Shown: positions 17,778 through 26,327, counted from the first letter of the stretch. The stretch: 64,000 nucleotides of DNA from Maricaulis virginensis (GCF_027922185.1 NZ_BSFE01000001.1:372001-436000), one strand, 5' to 3'. The notes: generated by a model not told the origin, from the letters alone. A program made the numbers and translations.

Positions 17778-18275
17778 TCAGCGCTGGCTGGGCGTGTCGT
17801 CCCCGTCCGCCGCCTCTTCCGCCGCATTGCGGCGCTGGACGAGGGCGCGGGCCGTCTCGACACTGTCGATTTCCTCGACCGTGTAGATCGAGCAGCGCAT
17901 TTCAGGCTCGCCGACATGGATATACTCCACCAGCGGCGGGTAGAGCGTGGCCGTGTCGCCGAAACTGGTGCCGATCTGTATGCCCGAGCGCAGCTCGGGG
18001 CAGGGATGGCGCAGCGTGACGAGATAGTGGCGGCGGGCCCCGCCATTGAGCACGAGGTGCTCGCGGTCGATCACCGAATAGCCGTTGATATTGACCACGC
18101 GGATCCGGTCGGTGGCCGGTTCCAGCGGATAGGCTTCAGCCGCCGCAACGGCCTCCGGATCGATATCCTGGGCGGTGGCGGCCGGCGCCGCCATCAGGGC
18201 CAGCGCTCCGGCCGCGGCCATCAGCGGCGCGGCGGTACCGGCGAATGTCAGGCGTGCGAATGTCAGGCGTGTCAT
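17778..18275 (-). CDS. Secreted protein, DUF6491-like
   Basis: A 165-residue protein. The signal peptide ends about residue 36 at 'AAPAATAQD'. The mature part has the pattern 'INGYSVIDREHLVLNGGARR', 'YLVTLRHPCPEL' and 'RCSIYTVEEID', with two cysteines, which I match tentatively to DUF6491, small secreted proteins frequent in Caulobacterales and Sphingomonadales. The ATG after AAAGGAT was chosen; another ATG lies 6 codons upstream. Function unknown. Confidence 0.75.
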   Translation of the reverse strand: MTRLTFARLTFAGTAAPLMAAAGALALMAAPAATAQDIDPEAVAAAEAYPLEPATDRIRVVNINGYSVIDREHLVLNGGARRHYLVTLRHPCPELRSGIQIGTSFGDTATLYPPLVEYIHVGEPEMRCSIYTVEEIDSVETARALVQRRNAAEEAADGDDTPSQR

Positions 18276-18381
18276 GGCGTATCCTTTATGCATCCGTTCA
18301 AAGGATCCCTCGCTCCCGCAAGGATATCGGCGCTCTGCGGGGTGCCGTCAACCGTCCTCCCGGCGGCACGGCGCCGCATCG

Positions 18382-18396
18382 TTAACGCCGGATTAG
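18382..18396 (+). promoter_or_regulatory. CtrA-like half-perfect box
   Basis: TTAA-CGCCGGA-TTAG matches the CtrA consensus TTAA-N7-TTAA at seven of eight positions. It lies 57 bases before the preferred TTG start of the SLT-domain gene. Chance matches are possible. Confidence 0.3.
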
Positions 18397-18452
18397 CCAT
18401 GAGGCGCGAGTCTGGGCGTCGATTCGCAGCAACCGATTCTCCGGAGCCCGCC

Positions 18453-19283
18453 TTGGTCAGCCCCGTCGACGCCAACAACCAGGACTTCATGACCCGCACC
18501 CTGCGCCAGGCCGCGCAGGAGACCGGCACGGATTTCAACTTCCTGCTGCGCACCGCTGCACGGGAAAGCAATTTCGATGTGCGCGCCGAGGCCTCGACGT
18601 CTTCGGCGACCGGTCTGTTCCAGTTCATCGAGCAGACCTGGCTGGGCGTGATGCAGCGCCGCGGCGCCGAGCACGGCTATGAAGACGCCGCTGCCGCGAT
18701 CAGCCGCGATGCCAACGGCCGCTATGTCGTCGAGGATCCGGTGCAGCGCCAGCGCATTCTCGACCTGCGTTTCGATGCCGAGGCCTCCGCCCGCATGGCC
18801 GGCGAGCTGGCTGCGGAGAACGCCGCCGTCATCCAGACGCGGATCGGCCGGCCGGCCTCCGGCGGCGAGCTCTATGCCGCCCACTTCCTGGGCGCCCAGG
18901 GGGCTGCCAGCCTGATCGAGGCCGCCGAGAACAATCCGCAGGGCCGCGCCGACCAGCTCTTCCCGGCGGCTGCCCGCGCCAACCGCGCCATCTTCTACGA
19001 GGACGGCCGCGCCCGCTCGACAAGCGAAGTCCTGGCCTCGCTGACCGGGGACCGCCCGGCGCCGCAGATCCCGGCATCCGCGAACCGCGCCGCTGCGGCC
19101 TCGCCCGATCTCGATGACAGCGGCAATATCCGCCTCGCCGGCAGCTATACGCCGGCCCGCAACACCTCGCCTGTCGCGCCGGGCAGCCACCGGGTCGGCA
19201 ATGGCGAGCTGTCGCCGGCACTGGTGGAAATCCTGGCCTCGCTGGACGCCCCGCGCTCGGCCGGACGCGCCCGCAATTCGTAA
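18453..19283 (+). CDS. SLT-domain (lytic transglycosylase-like) protein
   Basis: A 276-residue protein with an SLT-like domain at residues 10-170: 'DFNFLLRTAARESNFD' carries the catalytic-type glutamate (ARES), followed by 'SSATGLFQFIEQTWLGVM' and 'LYAAHFLGAQGA'. The rest is disordered, Ala/Pro-rich. The family cleaves peptidoglycan glycan strands. No signal peptide is evident. The TTG after CCGGAGCCC was preferred because the family begins near 'VSPVDA'; an in-frame ATG at 18,399 would add 18 residues and place the CtrA-like box only 2 bases upstream of the start. It may act on the wall during flagellum or pilus assembly (inference). Confidence 0.82.
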   Translation: MVSPVDANNQDFMTRTLRQAAQETGTDFNFLLRTAARESNFDVRAEASTSSATGLFQFIEQTWLGVMQRRGAEHGYEDAAAAISRDANGRYVVEDPVQRQRILDLRFDAEASARMAGELAAENAAVIQTRIGRPASGGELYAAHFLGAQGAASLIEAAENNPQGRADQLFPAAARANRAIFYEDGRARSTSEVLASLTGDRPAPQIPASANRAAAASPDLDDSGNIRLAGSYTPARNTSPVAPGSHRVGNGELSPALVEILASLDAPRSAGRARNS

Positions 19284-19365
19284 ACCTGCGAAACGGGTTG
19301 CAAGCTTTCGTTAAGCATACCGGGCCTAGAAACAGGGTCGATACATTCAACATGATGGACCTGCC

Positions 19366-20502
19366 ATGAGCGTCGTCGCGCTGCGCAATCGACTGACCCA
19401 GGACGATATCCGCCGTCTGGTAAAGGGCGAGAACGAGGAAGTCCGCGCCTCGGCCGCGCAGAAGATCTGCCGCCGCATGGATGCGGCCAATCTGACCGAT
19501 GCCGAGCGCGGTGCAGCCCGTGACATTCTCGACCTGATCGCCCGCGATGCCGCCGAACTGGTGCGCCGGGCGATGGCCGTCACCCTCAAACAGTCCCGCA
19601 ACCTGCCGCGCGATATCGCCGTGAAACTGGCGATGGATGTCGATGCGGTGGCCTTGCCGGTTCTGGAAAGCTCCCCGGTCCTGGAAGACGAGGACCTGCT
19701 GCGCGTGCTCGAACATGCCGGCAGCGGCAAGCGCTGTGCCATTGCCGGCCGGCCGCATGTCGCGCCGATCATCGTGCACGAACTGCTCGACAGCCGCGAC
19801 GAGCGGGCCGTGTCGATCGCCGCCGCCAATGACGGCGCCCGGTTCGACGACGCAGCCTATCAGCGCGCCTTCGCCGAATTCTGCGAGAACCCGGTGGTGA
19901 TGGACGCTTTCGTCGCCCGCTCGCAATTGCCGCTGGATGTGACCGAACGCCTGATCTCGCACATTTCCGACACCGCGCTGCAGCGCCTGGTCTCGCACCA
20001 CGCCCTGCCGCCGCAAGTCGCCGTGGAGATCGCCGAGGGCGCCCGCGAGCGCGCGACGCTCGACCTGGTCGACCAGGCCGGCCTGGCGCACGATCCCAAG
20101 CATTTCGTGCAGCAATTGCGCCTCAATGCGCGCCTGACGCCCTCGCTCATCCTGCGCGCCCTGCTGCGCGGCCATGTCGCCTTTGTCGAGCACGCCTTTG
20201 CGGAACTGGCCGGTATCACCCATGCCAAGGCCTGGCTGCTGGTCCACGATGCCGGGCCGCTGGGCCTGCGTGCGGTCTACGACCGCACCGGCATGCCCTC
20301 GCGCCTCTATCCGGCGATCCGGGCCTGTTTCGACGTGCTGCACGCGATGGAAGTCCCGCACGACACGGCCGGCCGCGAACGCTTCCGCCGCGCCCTTGCC
20401 GAACGCGCCATCACCCGCTTCCAGGGCATCCCCGAGGACGATCTCGACTACATCCTGTCCCGCTTCGAGGATGACGACGAACAGCTGGCCCGGGCTGGCT
20501 AG
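19366..20502 (+). CDS. DUF2336 protein
   Basis: A 378-residue all-helical DUF2336 protein: HEAT-like repeats, 'ENEEVRASAAQKICRRM', 'AAELVRRAMAVTLKQSRNLP', 'LEDEDLLRVLEHAGSGKRCA', and a family-typical C-terminus. DUF2336 proteins are alphaproteobacterial, without established biochemistry, often near signalling genes. A second member lies 2 kb away on the other strand. It ends at a bidirectional terminator. Confidence 0.9.
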   Translation: MSVVALRNRLTQDDIRRLVKGENEEVRASAAQKICRRMDAANLTDAERGAARDILDLIARDAAELVRRAMAVTLKQSRNLPRDIAVKLAMDVDAVALPVLESSPVLEDEDLLRVLEHAGSGKRCAIAGRPHVAPIIVHELLDSRDERAVSIAAANDGARFDDAAYQRAFAEFCENPVVMDAFVARSQLPLDVTERLISHISDTALQRLVSHHALPPQVAVEIAEGARERATLDLVDQAGLAHDPKHFVQQLRLNARLTPSLILRALLRGHVAFVEHAFAELAGITHAKAWLLVHDAGPLGLRAVYDRTGMPSRLYPAIRACFDVLHAMEVPHDTAGRERFRRALAERAITRFQGIPEDDLDYILSRFEDDDEQLARAG

Positions 20503-20532
20503 TTTTTCCTGTCCTTGCGGACGTGAAAAGAA

Positions 20533-20562
20533 AAAGGCCGCCCGGAGAGGCGGCCTTTCTTG
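20533..20562. terminator. Bidirectional terminator
   Basis: AAAGGCCGCC and GGCGGCCTTT pair over 10 bp around loop CGGAGA, with T-rich ends on both strands. It serves the convergent DUF2336 and Hpt genes. Confidence 0.9.
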
Positions 20563-20583
20563 TGTCTGGCAATGCGGAAGGGA

Positions 20584-21078
20584 TCAGTCCTTCCAGGGCT
20601 CGGCGAAGGCGGCGGACTGTTTTTCCAGCTCGCCGGCGAGTTCGGAGGCCACGGCATCCTCGTCATTGCGGATGTTCTGCGACAGCGCGGCCCGGATCGC
20701 ACCGACATGGGCGAGGGCGAGGGCCAGCGGGGCCTTGTCACGCTTCTCCTGCATGTCGATCATCTTGGTCAGAGAGCCGGCCAGGCGCGTGACGATCGGG
20801 AATTCATAGGTCGAACCGAGACCGCGCAGGTCATGGGCCCGCACGAAGAGTTCTTCGCCTTCCGGACCGGCGAGGCCGGCCGTCTTGACCACCTTGGCGG
20901 CGGCTTCCAGCTTGCCGACTTCCTCTTCCAGCCATTGGCCGAAATCGGCGCGCAGATCCTTCAGGGCCTCTTCGGCCTTCTCGATCATGTGCATGTCGGC
21001 CTGGCTGATCGGGCCGCCCACCTTGGCCTGCAGCAGGTTGGGCACCGAAATCACTTCAGCATCGTTGGTTTTGGCCAT
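20584..21078 (-). CDS. Hpt-domain phosphotransfer protein
   Basis: A 164-residue, all-helical protein with the Hpt signature 'FVRAHDLRGLGSTYE': phospho-acceptor H82. A coiled region precedes it and a helical tail of about 70 residues follows. It lies 13 bases downstream of a receiver protein on the same strand, so it is probably its phosphorelay partner. No kinase domain is in the cluster. The ATG has the SD-like GAGAGGGATA upstream. Confidence 0.85.
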   Translation of the reverse strand: MAKTNDAEVISVPNLLQAKVGGPISQADMHMIEKAEEALKDLRADFGQWLEEEVGKLEAAAKVVKTAGLAGPEGEELFVRAHDLRGLGSTYEFPIVTRLAGSLTKMIDMQEKRDKAPLALALAHVGAIRAALSQNIRNDEDAVASELAGELEKQSAAFAEPWKD

Positions 21079-21091
21079 GGTCTTATCCCTC

Positions 21092-21547
21092 TCAGTTCGC
21101 GGGGGAATGGGCGGCATGGCCAGCATCGGCATGCCCGGAAAAACGGCTCAGGGTCTCGTCCAGCGCGCCGGCCAGGGAGGCCGCGGTGAAGGGCTTGACC
21201 AGGAAGGTGTCGACGCCGGCGGCGGTGGCCTCGGCGATGCGCTGGCGATCGGAATAACCGCTCAGCATGATGACCGGGATGAAGGCGGTCGGACTGGCGG
21301 GCTTGCGGCGCAGGGTGCGCACGAAGTCCAGCCCGTCGCGCGGCTGCATCTTCCAGTCGGTAATGACGAGATCGACCGGACGGCTGGCGAGCACATCGAG
21401 GGCGCGGTCCACCGTGTCGGCCTCGATGACCTGGGCACAGCCGAACGCATTCAGGGACACCCGCAGCGCGCCGCGCAGGGCTGCGTTGTCGTCGACCAGC
21501 AGCACGCGCAGGCGGCGCAGATCGGTGGGCAGTTCGGGTGCAGTCAT
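21092..21547 (-). CDS. Single-domain response regulator
   Basis: A 151-residue receiver: 'VLLVDDNAALRGAL', phospho-acceptor D64 in 'LVITDWKMQPRDG', T/S switch in 'IMLSGYSD', and the conserved Lys in 'FLVKPF'. No output domain. It is cotranscribed with the Hpt gene. Its own promoter is likely in the 74-base gap before it, which has a TTAG-N7-TTAA CtrA-like box (21,602-21,616). Confidence 0.9.
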   Translation of the reverse strand: MTAPELPTDLRRLRVLLVDDNAALRGALRVSLNAFGCAQVIEADTVDRALDVLASRPVDLVITDWKMQPRDGLDFVRTLRRKPASPTAFIPVIMLSGYSDRQRIAEATAAGVDTFLVKPFTAASLAGALDETLSRFSGHADAGHAAHSPAN

Positions 21548-21601
21548 GGCGTCGGCGAATCCGGTTCGGGTCAATTCGACTCGAATACTAGCCGGGCTTG
21601 C

Positions 21602-21616
21602 TTAACGTCAGCCTAA
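21602..21616 (-). promoter_or_regulatory. CtrA-like box upstream of receiver/Hpt genes
   Basis: Read on the minus strand, TTAG-GCTGACG-TTAA, seven of eight matches to TTAA-N7-TTAA, 55 bases from the receiver start codon. Confidence 0.3.
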
Positions 21617-21621
21617 ACCGG

Positions 21622-22386
21622 TCAGCTTTCGAACTGCTCGATCAGGATGCGTTCGGCCAGGTCACGCCCCTTATCGTACAGCAGGGTGAGGGTGACGTCA
21701 TTTGCCTCGACGATATCCACGCGCGCAACCTCACGGAATTCGCGATTGTCGGCCACGGCCGAGACGGGCCGCAGGCGCGGCTCGACGATCTCGAAACCCA
21801 CCCGCACGGTGTGCGGCAGCAGCGCCCCGCGCCAGCGGCGCGGGCGGAAGGCGCTGATCGGGGTGAGGGCGAGGACCTTGGAATTGAGCGGCAGGATAGG
21901 ACCATGGGCCGACAGGTTATAGGCGGTGGATCCGGCCGGTGTGGCGACCAGAACGCCATCGGCCTGCAGCTCGCCCATCCGGTCGCGACCGTCGATCGTG
22001 ATCTTGATCTTGGCAGTCTGGCGGGTTTCGCGCAGCAGAGAGACCTCGTTGATCGCCAGGGCCTCGAAGGGCCGGCAGTTCACATCCTCGCCCCAGGCAC
22101 GCAGTGGATGGATGCGCACATGCTCGGCTGTCGCGATGCGTTCGCGCAGACCGTCCGGCCGGAATTCGTTCATCAGAAAGCCGACGGAGCCGAAATTCAT
22201 GCCGTAGACGCGGGCCCCGGTCTTGATCGAGGTGTGCAGCGCGTCGAGCATGAGCCCGTCGCCGCCCAGGGCGATGATGGTGTCGGCCTCGTCCAGCGGG
22301 ACGCAGCCATACAGCTCTTCAAGGCGTGCTTTGGCAGCCTTGGCTTCAGGCCTGGGACTGGCCAGGAAGGCAAATGAATCGGAGAT
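21622..22386 (-). CDS. nadK: NAD kinase, start codon not canonical
   Basis: Phosphorylates NAD to NADP; 254 residues counted from an ATC codon. Motifs present: 'FLASPRPEA' (strand 1), the essential 'ALGGDG' at residues 39-44, 'GMNFGSVGFLMN', 'NEVSLLR', 'ADGVLVATPAGSTAYNLSA' and 'GPI'. No ATG, GTG or TTG occurs in frame between the upstream stop (22,429-22,431) and the GGDG motif. An ATG exists directly after GGDGL but would remove the nucleotide site. Homologues begin about where ATC (22,386) lies, so an AUC or other rare start, a sequencing error, or readthrough from the upstream in-frame DUF2336 gene must be considered. Identity certain, start uncertain. Confidence 0.88.
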   Translation of the reverse strand: MSDSFAFLASPRPEAKAAKARLEELYGCVPLDEADTIIALGGDGLMLDALHTSIKTGARVYGMNFGSVGFLMNEFRPDGLRERIATAEHVRIHPLRAWGEDVNCRPFEALAINEVSLLRETRQTAKIKITIDGRDRMGELQADGVLVATPAGSTAYNLSAHGPILPLNSKVLALTPISAFRPRRWRGALLPHTVRVGFEIVEPRLRPVSAVADNREFREVARVDIVEANDVTLTLLYDKGRDLAERILIEQFES

Positions 22387-22402
22387 CGCGGGGCTCTGGG
22401 AA

Positions 22403-22426
22403 AAAGACGTTACCGAACACGTCTTT
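22403..22426 (-). terminator. Hairpin between DUF2336 and nadK
   Basis: On the minus strand AAAGACGT, an eight-base loop, ACGTCTTT, then TT: a terminator- or attenuator-like hairpin with few GC pairs. It sits between the DUF2336 stop and the presumed nadK start. Confidence 0.5.
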
Positions 22427-22428
22427 AT

Positions 22429-23487
22429 TCAACCCCTGGAACCCATCTGACGCAAGACCTTCGCAGCCTTCTCCGGGCCGTACATGCGGAACACGTTCGC
22501 CGCGGCCGACATGGCGTCGCCTTCCAGCGCCTGGTGCATGCGGCCTGAACGCTGCAGTGCCTTGTGGATCACCGGATAGGCGGTGCGTTCCAGATTGGCG
22601 GCCTGGCAGGCCATCGCCGCGGCGCGGACACCGCCCATGGCCAGGGCAATCCGCCACTGGGACACCTTGATGCCGCACAGATGCGCAATGGCATGATCGA
22701 ACACGGCTTCCTCGCCGCGCACCAGCGCATCCAGCGCATACTTGCCGTCCAGCTTGCCGTCCTTGGCCGCGTCATTGACACGTTTGGCGGCTTCCTTGTC
22801 GACATCTTCCGGGGTCGCGGAGAGGGCCGTCTCGACAGCAAGCGCCTCCACCTTGTCCTTGTCCAGGCCGAAGCGGCGATAGAGTTCCTCGCGCCAGTTC
22901 TCCGGCAGCATGATGCAAAGCTGGGTCGCGAAATCGGTCGTCAGGTCGTGGCGGCGGGCCAGGGCCTCGCGCAGTTTGGGATTGTCGCGCGCGACCGTCA
23001 GGCAGATATCCAGCGTGTTCTCGGAAATCTCGGCGGTCGAATTGTTTGCCAGGGCGCGCAGCACGATGGCTTCGCCGGGGCGGGCCAGCGTGTCGCTGAC
23101 GGCGAGACAGAGATTGGCCCGCATGGCGAGCACCTTGCGGTGCTCGGTCGTGCCGGTCTCCGCCAGCTCGATCATGTCTTTCTGCGTCAGTTTCGAGCTC
23201 TTCTCGATGATCACCGCCGAGACTTCGATCGGTTCGAAGGCCAGGAAACGGATGATGTCGTGAGGGGCCCAGTCGCACGGTGCGAGCCTGGCGGCAATTT
23301 CCGCCTTGGTCTCGGTGTCGCTCCTGGCCGAAAGGGTGACGAGCAGCTCCCCGGCGACCGGATCGGCGGTCGGGCTGAGGGGCTGTGCCAGGCACAGATC
23401 CACGACACCCATGGCCAGTTCCCGGCGCTTGCCGGGGTCCTTCATCTTGGCCAGGACATTGAGAGTTTCCGCGGTATTGGCAGGCAT
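22429..23487 (-). CDS. DUF2336 protein
   Basis: A 352-residue helical-repeat protein of the DUF2336 family: 'KRRELAMGVVDLCL', 'KLTQKDMIELAETGTTEH', 'RKVLAMRANLCLAVSDTLA', and the basic-aromatic block 'ENWREELYRRFGLDKD'. It is a diverged paralogue of the plus-strand DUF2336 gene 2 kb away. It is in the same reading frame as nadK, which follows after a TGA and 14 sense codons. Cytoplasmic; function unknown, possibly a signalling adaptor. Confidence 0.88.
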   Translation of the reverse strand: MPANTAETLNVLAKMKDPGKRRELAMGVVDLCLAQPLSPTADPVAGELLVTLSARSDTETKAEIAARLAPCDWAPHDIIRFLAFEPIEVSAVIIEKSSKLTQKDMIELAETGTTEHRKVLAMRANLCLAVSDTLARPGEAIVLRALANNSTAEISENTLDICLTVARDNPKLREALARRHDLTTDFATQLCIMLPENWREELYRRFGLDKDKVEALAVETALSATPEDVDKEAAKRVNDAAKDGKLDGKYALDALVRGEEAVFDHAIAHLCGIKVSQWRIALAMGGVRAAAMACQAANLERTAYPVIHKALQRSGRMHQALEGDAMSAAANVFRMYGPEKAAKVLRQMGSRG

Positions 23488-23772
23488 GGAGACGCAGCTT
23501 CTTGATTGTCGTTGCCTGCCATTAAGTCAGAAACGCCTTGAAAACTTGTTAATCGGCGCTGACAACAATTTGCGGGTGATTTCAAAGACTTGATTAACCC
23601 TGTATTGGGTGCTCTCTACTGGTAGATGCAGAGTAAAAAGCAAGCACAGGATGTATGGTCCTGGGCCGCGTTTCTGCCCCCTTTTACCTTGCCGCGGAAG
23701 GGTTTGACGGCGCCGGGGCGAGGGCCAATACTTGACGGGTTGGCGATAAAGAAAACCCCGGGGAGTTCAAAT

Positions 23773-24540
23773 ATGGACGATCAAGCAAACCTCTCGGTCA
23801 AGGACCAGGTCTCCGAGGAAGAATGGAAGGCGCGCTGCGATCTGGCGGCGCTGTACCGGCTGGTGCGCATGCACGGCTGGGACGATCTCTTCTTCACCCA
23901 CATCTCGATGCGTGTGCCCGGACCGGACGAGCATTTCCTGCTCAATCCGTTCGGCCTGCTTTATGAAGACGTCACGGCGTCGAACATGGTCAAGGTCGAT
24001 CTGGACGGCAATGTCCTGCCGCCCTCGCGCTACGGCATCAATCCGGCCGGCTTCACGATCCACTCCGCCATTCACGCGGCGCGTCCGGATGTGAAGGTCG
24101 CCCTGCACCTGCATTCCGACGACGGTGTTGCGGTGGCCGCCCAGAAGCGCGGCCTGCTGCCGATCTCGCAGCTGGCGATGAATGTCTACAATGATGTGAG
24201 TTATCACGAATACGAGGGTATCGCGCTCGATCATGACGAGCGCGAACGCCTCGTCGCCGATCTGGGCGAGAAGAACCTGATGATCCTGCGCAATCACGGC
24301 ACGCTGGCGGTCGGGGATCACCCGTTCTCGGCCTATGTGCGGATTTACCTCCTGGAAAAGGCCTGCCGCATCCAGATCAAGGCGCAGGCCGGCGGGGAGC
24401 TGATCGAGTGGGACGAGAAGATGCAGGATCGCGTTTTCGGCCAGTCCTCCGAGATTGCCTCGAACGATCTGTTCAAGGAAATCGCCTGGGCGGCGGTTCT
24501 GGATCGTGTCCGTCGCGAAAGCCCCGGCTTCGACAGCTGA
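23773..24540 (+). CDS. Class II aldolase/adducin-family protein
   Basis: A 255-residue class II aldolase/adducin domain. Metal-binding histidines are visible in 'ALHLHSDDG' and 'LRNHGTLAVGD'. 'FFTHISMRVPG' and 'LNPFGLLYEDVTASN' are typical of the subgroup often annotated 'class II aldolase/adducin family protein', whose substrates are undefined. The ATG follows GGGGAGTTCAAAT. A strong hairpin terminator lies downstream. The 285 bases upstream hold no gene. Confidence 0.88.
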   Translation: MDDQANLSVKDQVSEEEWKARCDLAALYRLVRMHGWDDLFFTHISMRVPGPDEHFLLNPFGLLYEDVTASNMVKVDLDGNVLPPSRYGINPAGFTIHSAIHAARPDVKVALHLHSDDGVAVAAQKRGLLPISQLAMNVYNDVSYHEYEGIALDHDERERLVADLGEKNLMILRNHGTLAVGDHPFSAYVRIYLLEKACRIQIKAQAGGELIEWDEKMQDRVFGQSSEIASNDLFKEIAWAAVLDRVRRESPGFDS

Positions 24541-24553
24541 GCGAACAAGGTCG

Positions 24554-24588
24554 CGCCCGGCGGATGATTGTCTGCCGGGCGTTTTCTG
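24554..24588 (+). terminator. Intrinsic terminator of the aldolase-like gene
   Basis: CGCCCGGC and GCCGGGCG pair around a 12-base loop that can extend the stem, followed by TTTTCTG. Confidence 0.8.
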
Positions 24589-24712
24589 TTCCACTCAGAG
24601 AAGACAATTACTGGTAGTATTTATTTGCAAGAACCCGTTTTGCGGGTATATTCGCTGTCCCTGACCGCCGGGGCGTCTGTGCAGCCGCGGCCGCAATCGG
24701 GAAGGATGCCCG

Positions 24713-25525
24713 ATGGGATGGCGAAAACAGTCTTGCCACCGGCCATGCGCCGCAAGCTTGCTGGCCATCATGTCGATCGCGCTCACGCCCGGGCCGGCCG
24801 AGGCCGGTGCCTGGTTGCAGCGCAGGGGCGAGGGGCTGGCGATCGTCACGACGCTGGCCGACCGGGCCGAGCAGCGTTTCGATGCCGGCGGCGACCGGAT
24901 CGATGACGGCTATTTCTACAAGGACGAGACGGCACTCTATGCCGAATACGGCATCACGGCGCGGCTGACGGCGGTGGCGCGGATCGCCTGGCAATCCGTC
25001 GAGCGCCGTCAGGGCGCGATCCATGACGCGGCGCAGGGACTGTCCGCGAGCGAGATCGGTCTGCGCGCGGGCGTGTGGCAGGATGCGGGCCGGATCGCGA
25101 CACTGCAGGTGACGGCGCTCCTGCCCGGCGCCGGCGAGAATGTGTCAAACCAGCCGCTCGGCGCCGGCGGCGAGGCGTGGGAAGTGCGCGCGCTATGGGG
25201 CCAGTCGTTCGGAAACGACCGGTTTGCGGACATCCAGCTGGCGCATCGCTGGCGGGCGGAACCGGATCTGGACGAGGTGAGGCTGGATATCAGCGCCGGC
25301 TGGCGCCCGGCGCCGCGCTGGCAGGTCATCGTCCAGTCCCTGTCGGTCTGGAATGCGGAAGCGGCGAGCCCGATCCGCCCGGCCTTCAGCCAGCACAAGC
25401 TGCAGCTCTCGCTCGGCCGTGAAATCGCCGGCATGGAATACCATGCCGGCGTGTATTTCACGCCCGCCGGCCGCAATACGCTGGACGAGCGGGCAATCTT
25501 CCTGTCGGTCTGGCGGCGCTTCTAG
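24713..25525 (+). CDS. Predicted outer-membrane beta-barrel protein
   Basis: A 270-residue protein with a signal peptide ending 'PGPAEA' (about residue 31) and alternating beta strands rich in aromatic girdle residues: 'ALYAEYGITARLTAVARIAW', 'ASEIGLRAGVWQ', 'LDISAGWRPAPRWQVIVQS', ending 'AIFLSVWRRF' with a terminal Phe, the usual Bam recognition signature. Resembles transporter-like barrels annotated as unknown in Caulobacterales. The ATG follows GGGAAGGATGCCCG. Cargo unknown. Confidence 0.8.
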   Translation: MGWRKQSCHRPCAASLLAIMSIALTPGPAEAGAWLQRRGEGLAIVTTLADRAEQRFDAGGDRIDDGYFYKDETALYAEYGITARLTAVARIAWQSVERRQGAIHDAAQGLSASEIGLRAGVWQDAGRIATLQVTALLPGAGENVSNQPLGAGGEAWEVRALWGQSFGNDRFADIQLAHRWRAEPDLDEVRLDISAGWRPAPRWQVIVQSLSVWNAEAASPIRPAFSQHKLQLSLGREIAGMEYHAGVYFTPAGRNTLDERAIFLSVWRRF

Positions 25526-25530
25526 GGCCC

Positions 25531-25575
25531 GAGCGATTTCATCGCAATTATGGTCGATGAAATCGCTCTGCTTTT
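25531..25575 (+). terminator. 14-bp perfect hairpin with T-run
   Basis: GAGCGATTTCATCG and CGATGAAATCGCTC pair perfectly around a ten-base loop, followed by TGCTTTTT. It starts 6 bases after the barrel-protein stop codon and probably terminates it. Confidence 0.75.
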
Positions 25576-25576
25576 T

Positions 25577-25688
25577 GCGGTCGCATTTTCGAACCGCAAA
25601 ACCGGTCCCCACTTTTGCTGAAAATGCCGGATCCTTAGCGACCGCATTTTCGAACCGCAAAACCGGTACCCACTTTTGCTGAAAATGC
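25577..25688. repeat. Tandem pair of 51-bp interspersed repeats
   Basis: Two near-identical 51-base units, 25577-25627 and 25638-25688, differ at three positions. Each contains nested inverted repeats: GCATTTTC...GAAAATGC outside and GCAAAA...TTTTGC inside, around a CCGGT core. This is the 'CCGGTTTTGCGGTTCGAAAA' type of short palindromic element scattered through alphaproteobacterial intergenic DNA. The second copy abuts the cytochrome stop codon. Confidence 0.85.
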
Positions 25689-25689
25689 T

Positions 25690-26238
25690 CTAATCAGCCG
25701 TCTCGACAGCGAGGTAGCCGATCACATCGCGCCGGTCGGCAGCATCGCGCAGGCCGACAAAGCTCATGCGGTTGCCGGGCACCATGGCGCGCGGATTCTC
25801 GATCCAGGCGTCCAGGGTCTCGACGTCCCAGGTCAGGCCGGCCTCCGTCAGCTGGGGGGAATAGTTGAAGCCCTCGGCCGAGGCTGCTGCGCGCCCGACA
25901 ATGCCATGCAGATTGGGGCCGACCGTGTGACGGCCGCCTTCATTCAGCGTGTGGCAGGACTGACAGCGCCGGAACTGGCGTGCACCATTGGTCAGGTCGG
26001 CATTGGCGTAGTCGCCGCCCAGGGCAGCGAGGATCGCCCCGGCATCGCCGTCCTCGGCTTCTTCGGCCTGGCCGCCGGATGCGCCCGCTGCAGCGGAGGG
26101 GGTTGATGCAGACGGTTCGGCGGCGGGCGCCGCGGCTTCGTTGTACACGGCCGGAGCCGCATCGGCGGTATCGCCGGTTTCACCGCCGCAGGCCGCGATA
26201 ATCAGGGCGCCTGCAAGTGGAACGAGACTGCGCAGCAT
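25690..26238 (-). CDS. Lipoprotein class I cytochrome c
   Basis: A 182-residue electron carrier: lipobox 'LIIAAC' near residue 18, an Ala/Glu/Ser-rich linker (about 20-80), then a class I cytochrome c domain with the haem motif 'CQSCHTL', 'VGPNLHGIVGR' and the methionine ligand in 'VPGNRMSFVG'. It is probably membrane-tethered on the periplasmic side, like the cytochrome c2/CycM group. The ATG follows GGAGGATT. Partner complexes cannot be read from context. Confidence 0.92.
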   Translation of the reverse strand: MLRSLVPLAGALIIAACGGETGDTADAAPAVYNEAAAPAAEPSASTPSAAAGASGGQAEEAEDGDAGAILAALGGDYANADLTNGARQFRRCQSCHTLNEGGRHTVGPNLHGIVGRAAASAEGFNYSPQLTEAGLTWDVETLDAWIENPRAMVPGNRMSFVGLRDAADRRDVIGYLAVETAD

Positions 26239-26327
26239 GCCGGAATCCTCCAGTTCTCCAAAACGCTGGAACCCCATATAGCGCAATCCGCCCGCTGCGG
26301 GGTGCGACAGACTGCCACCGGCTGCAC

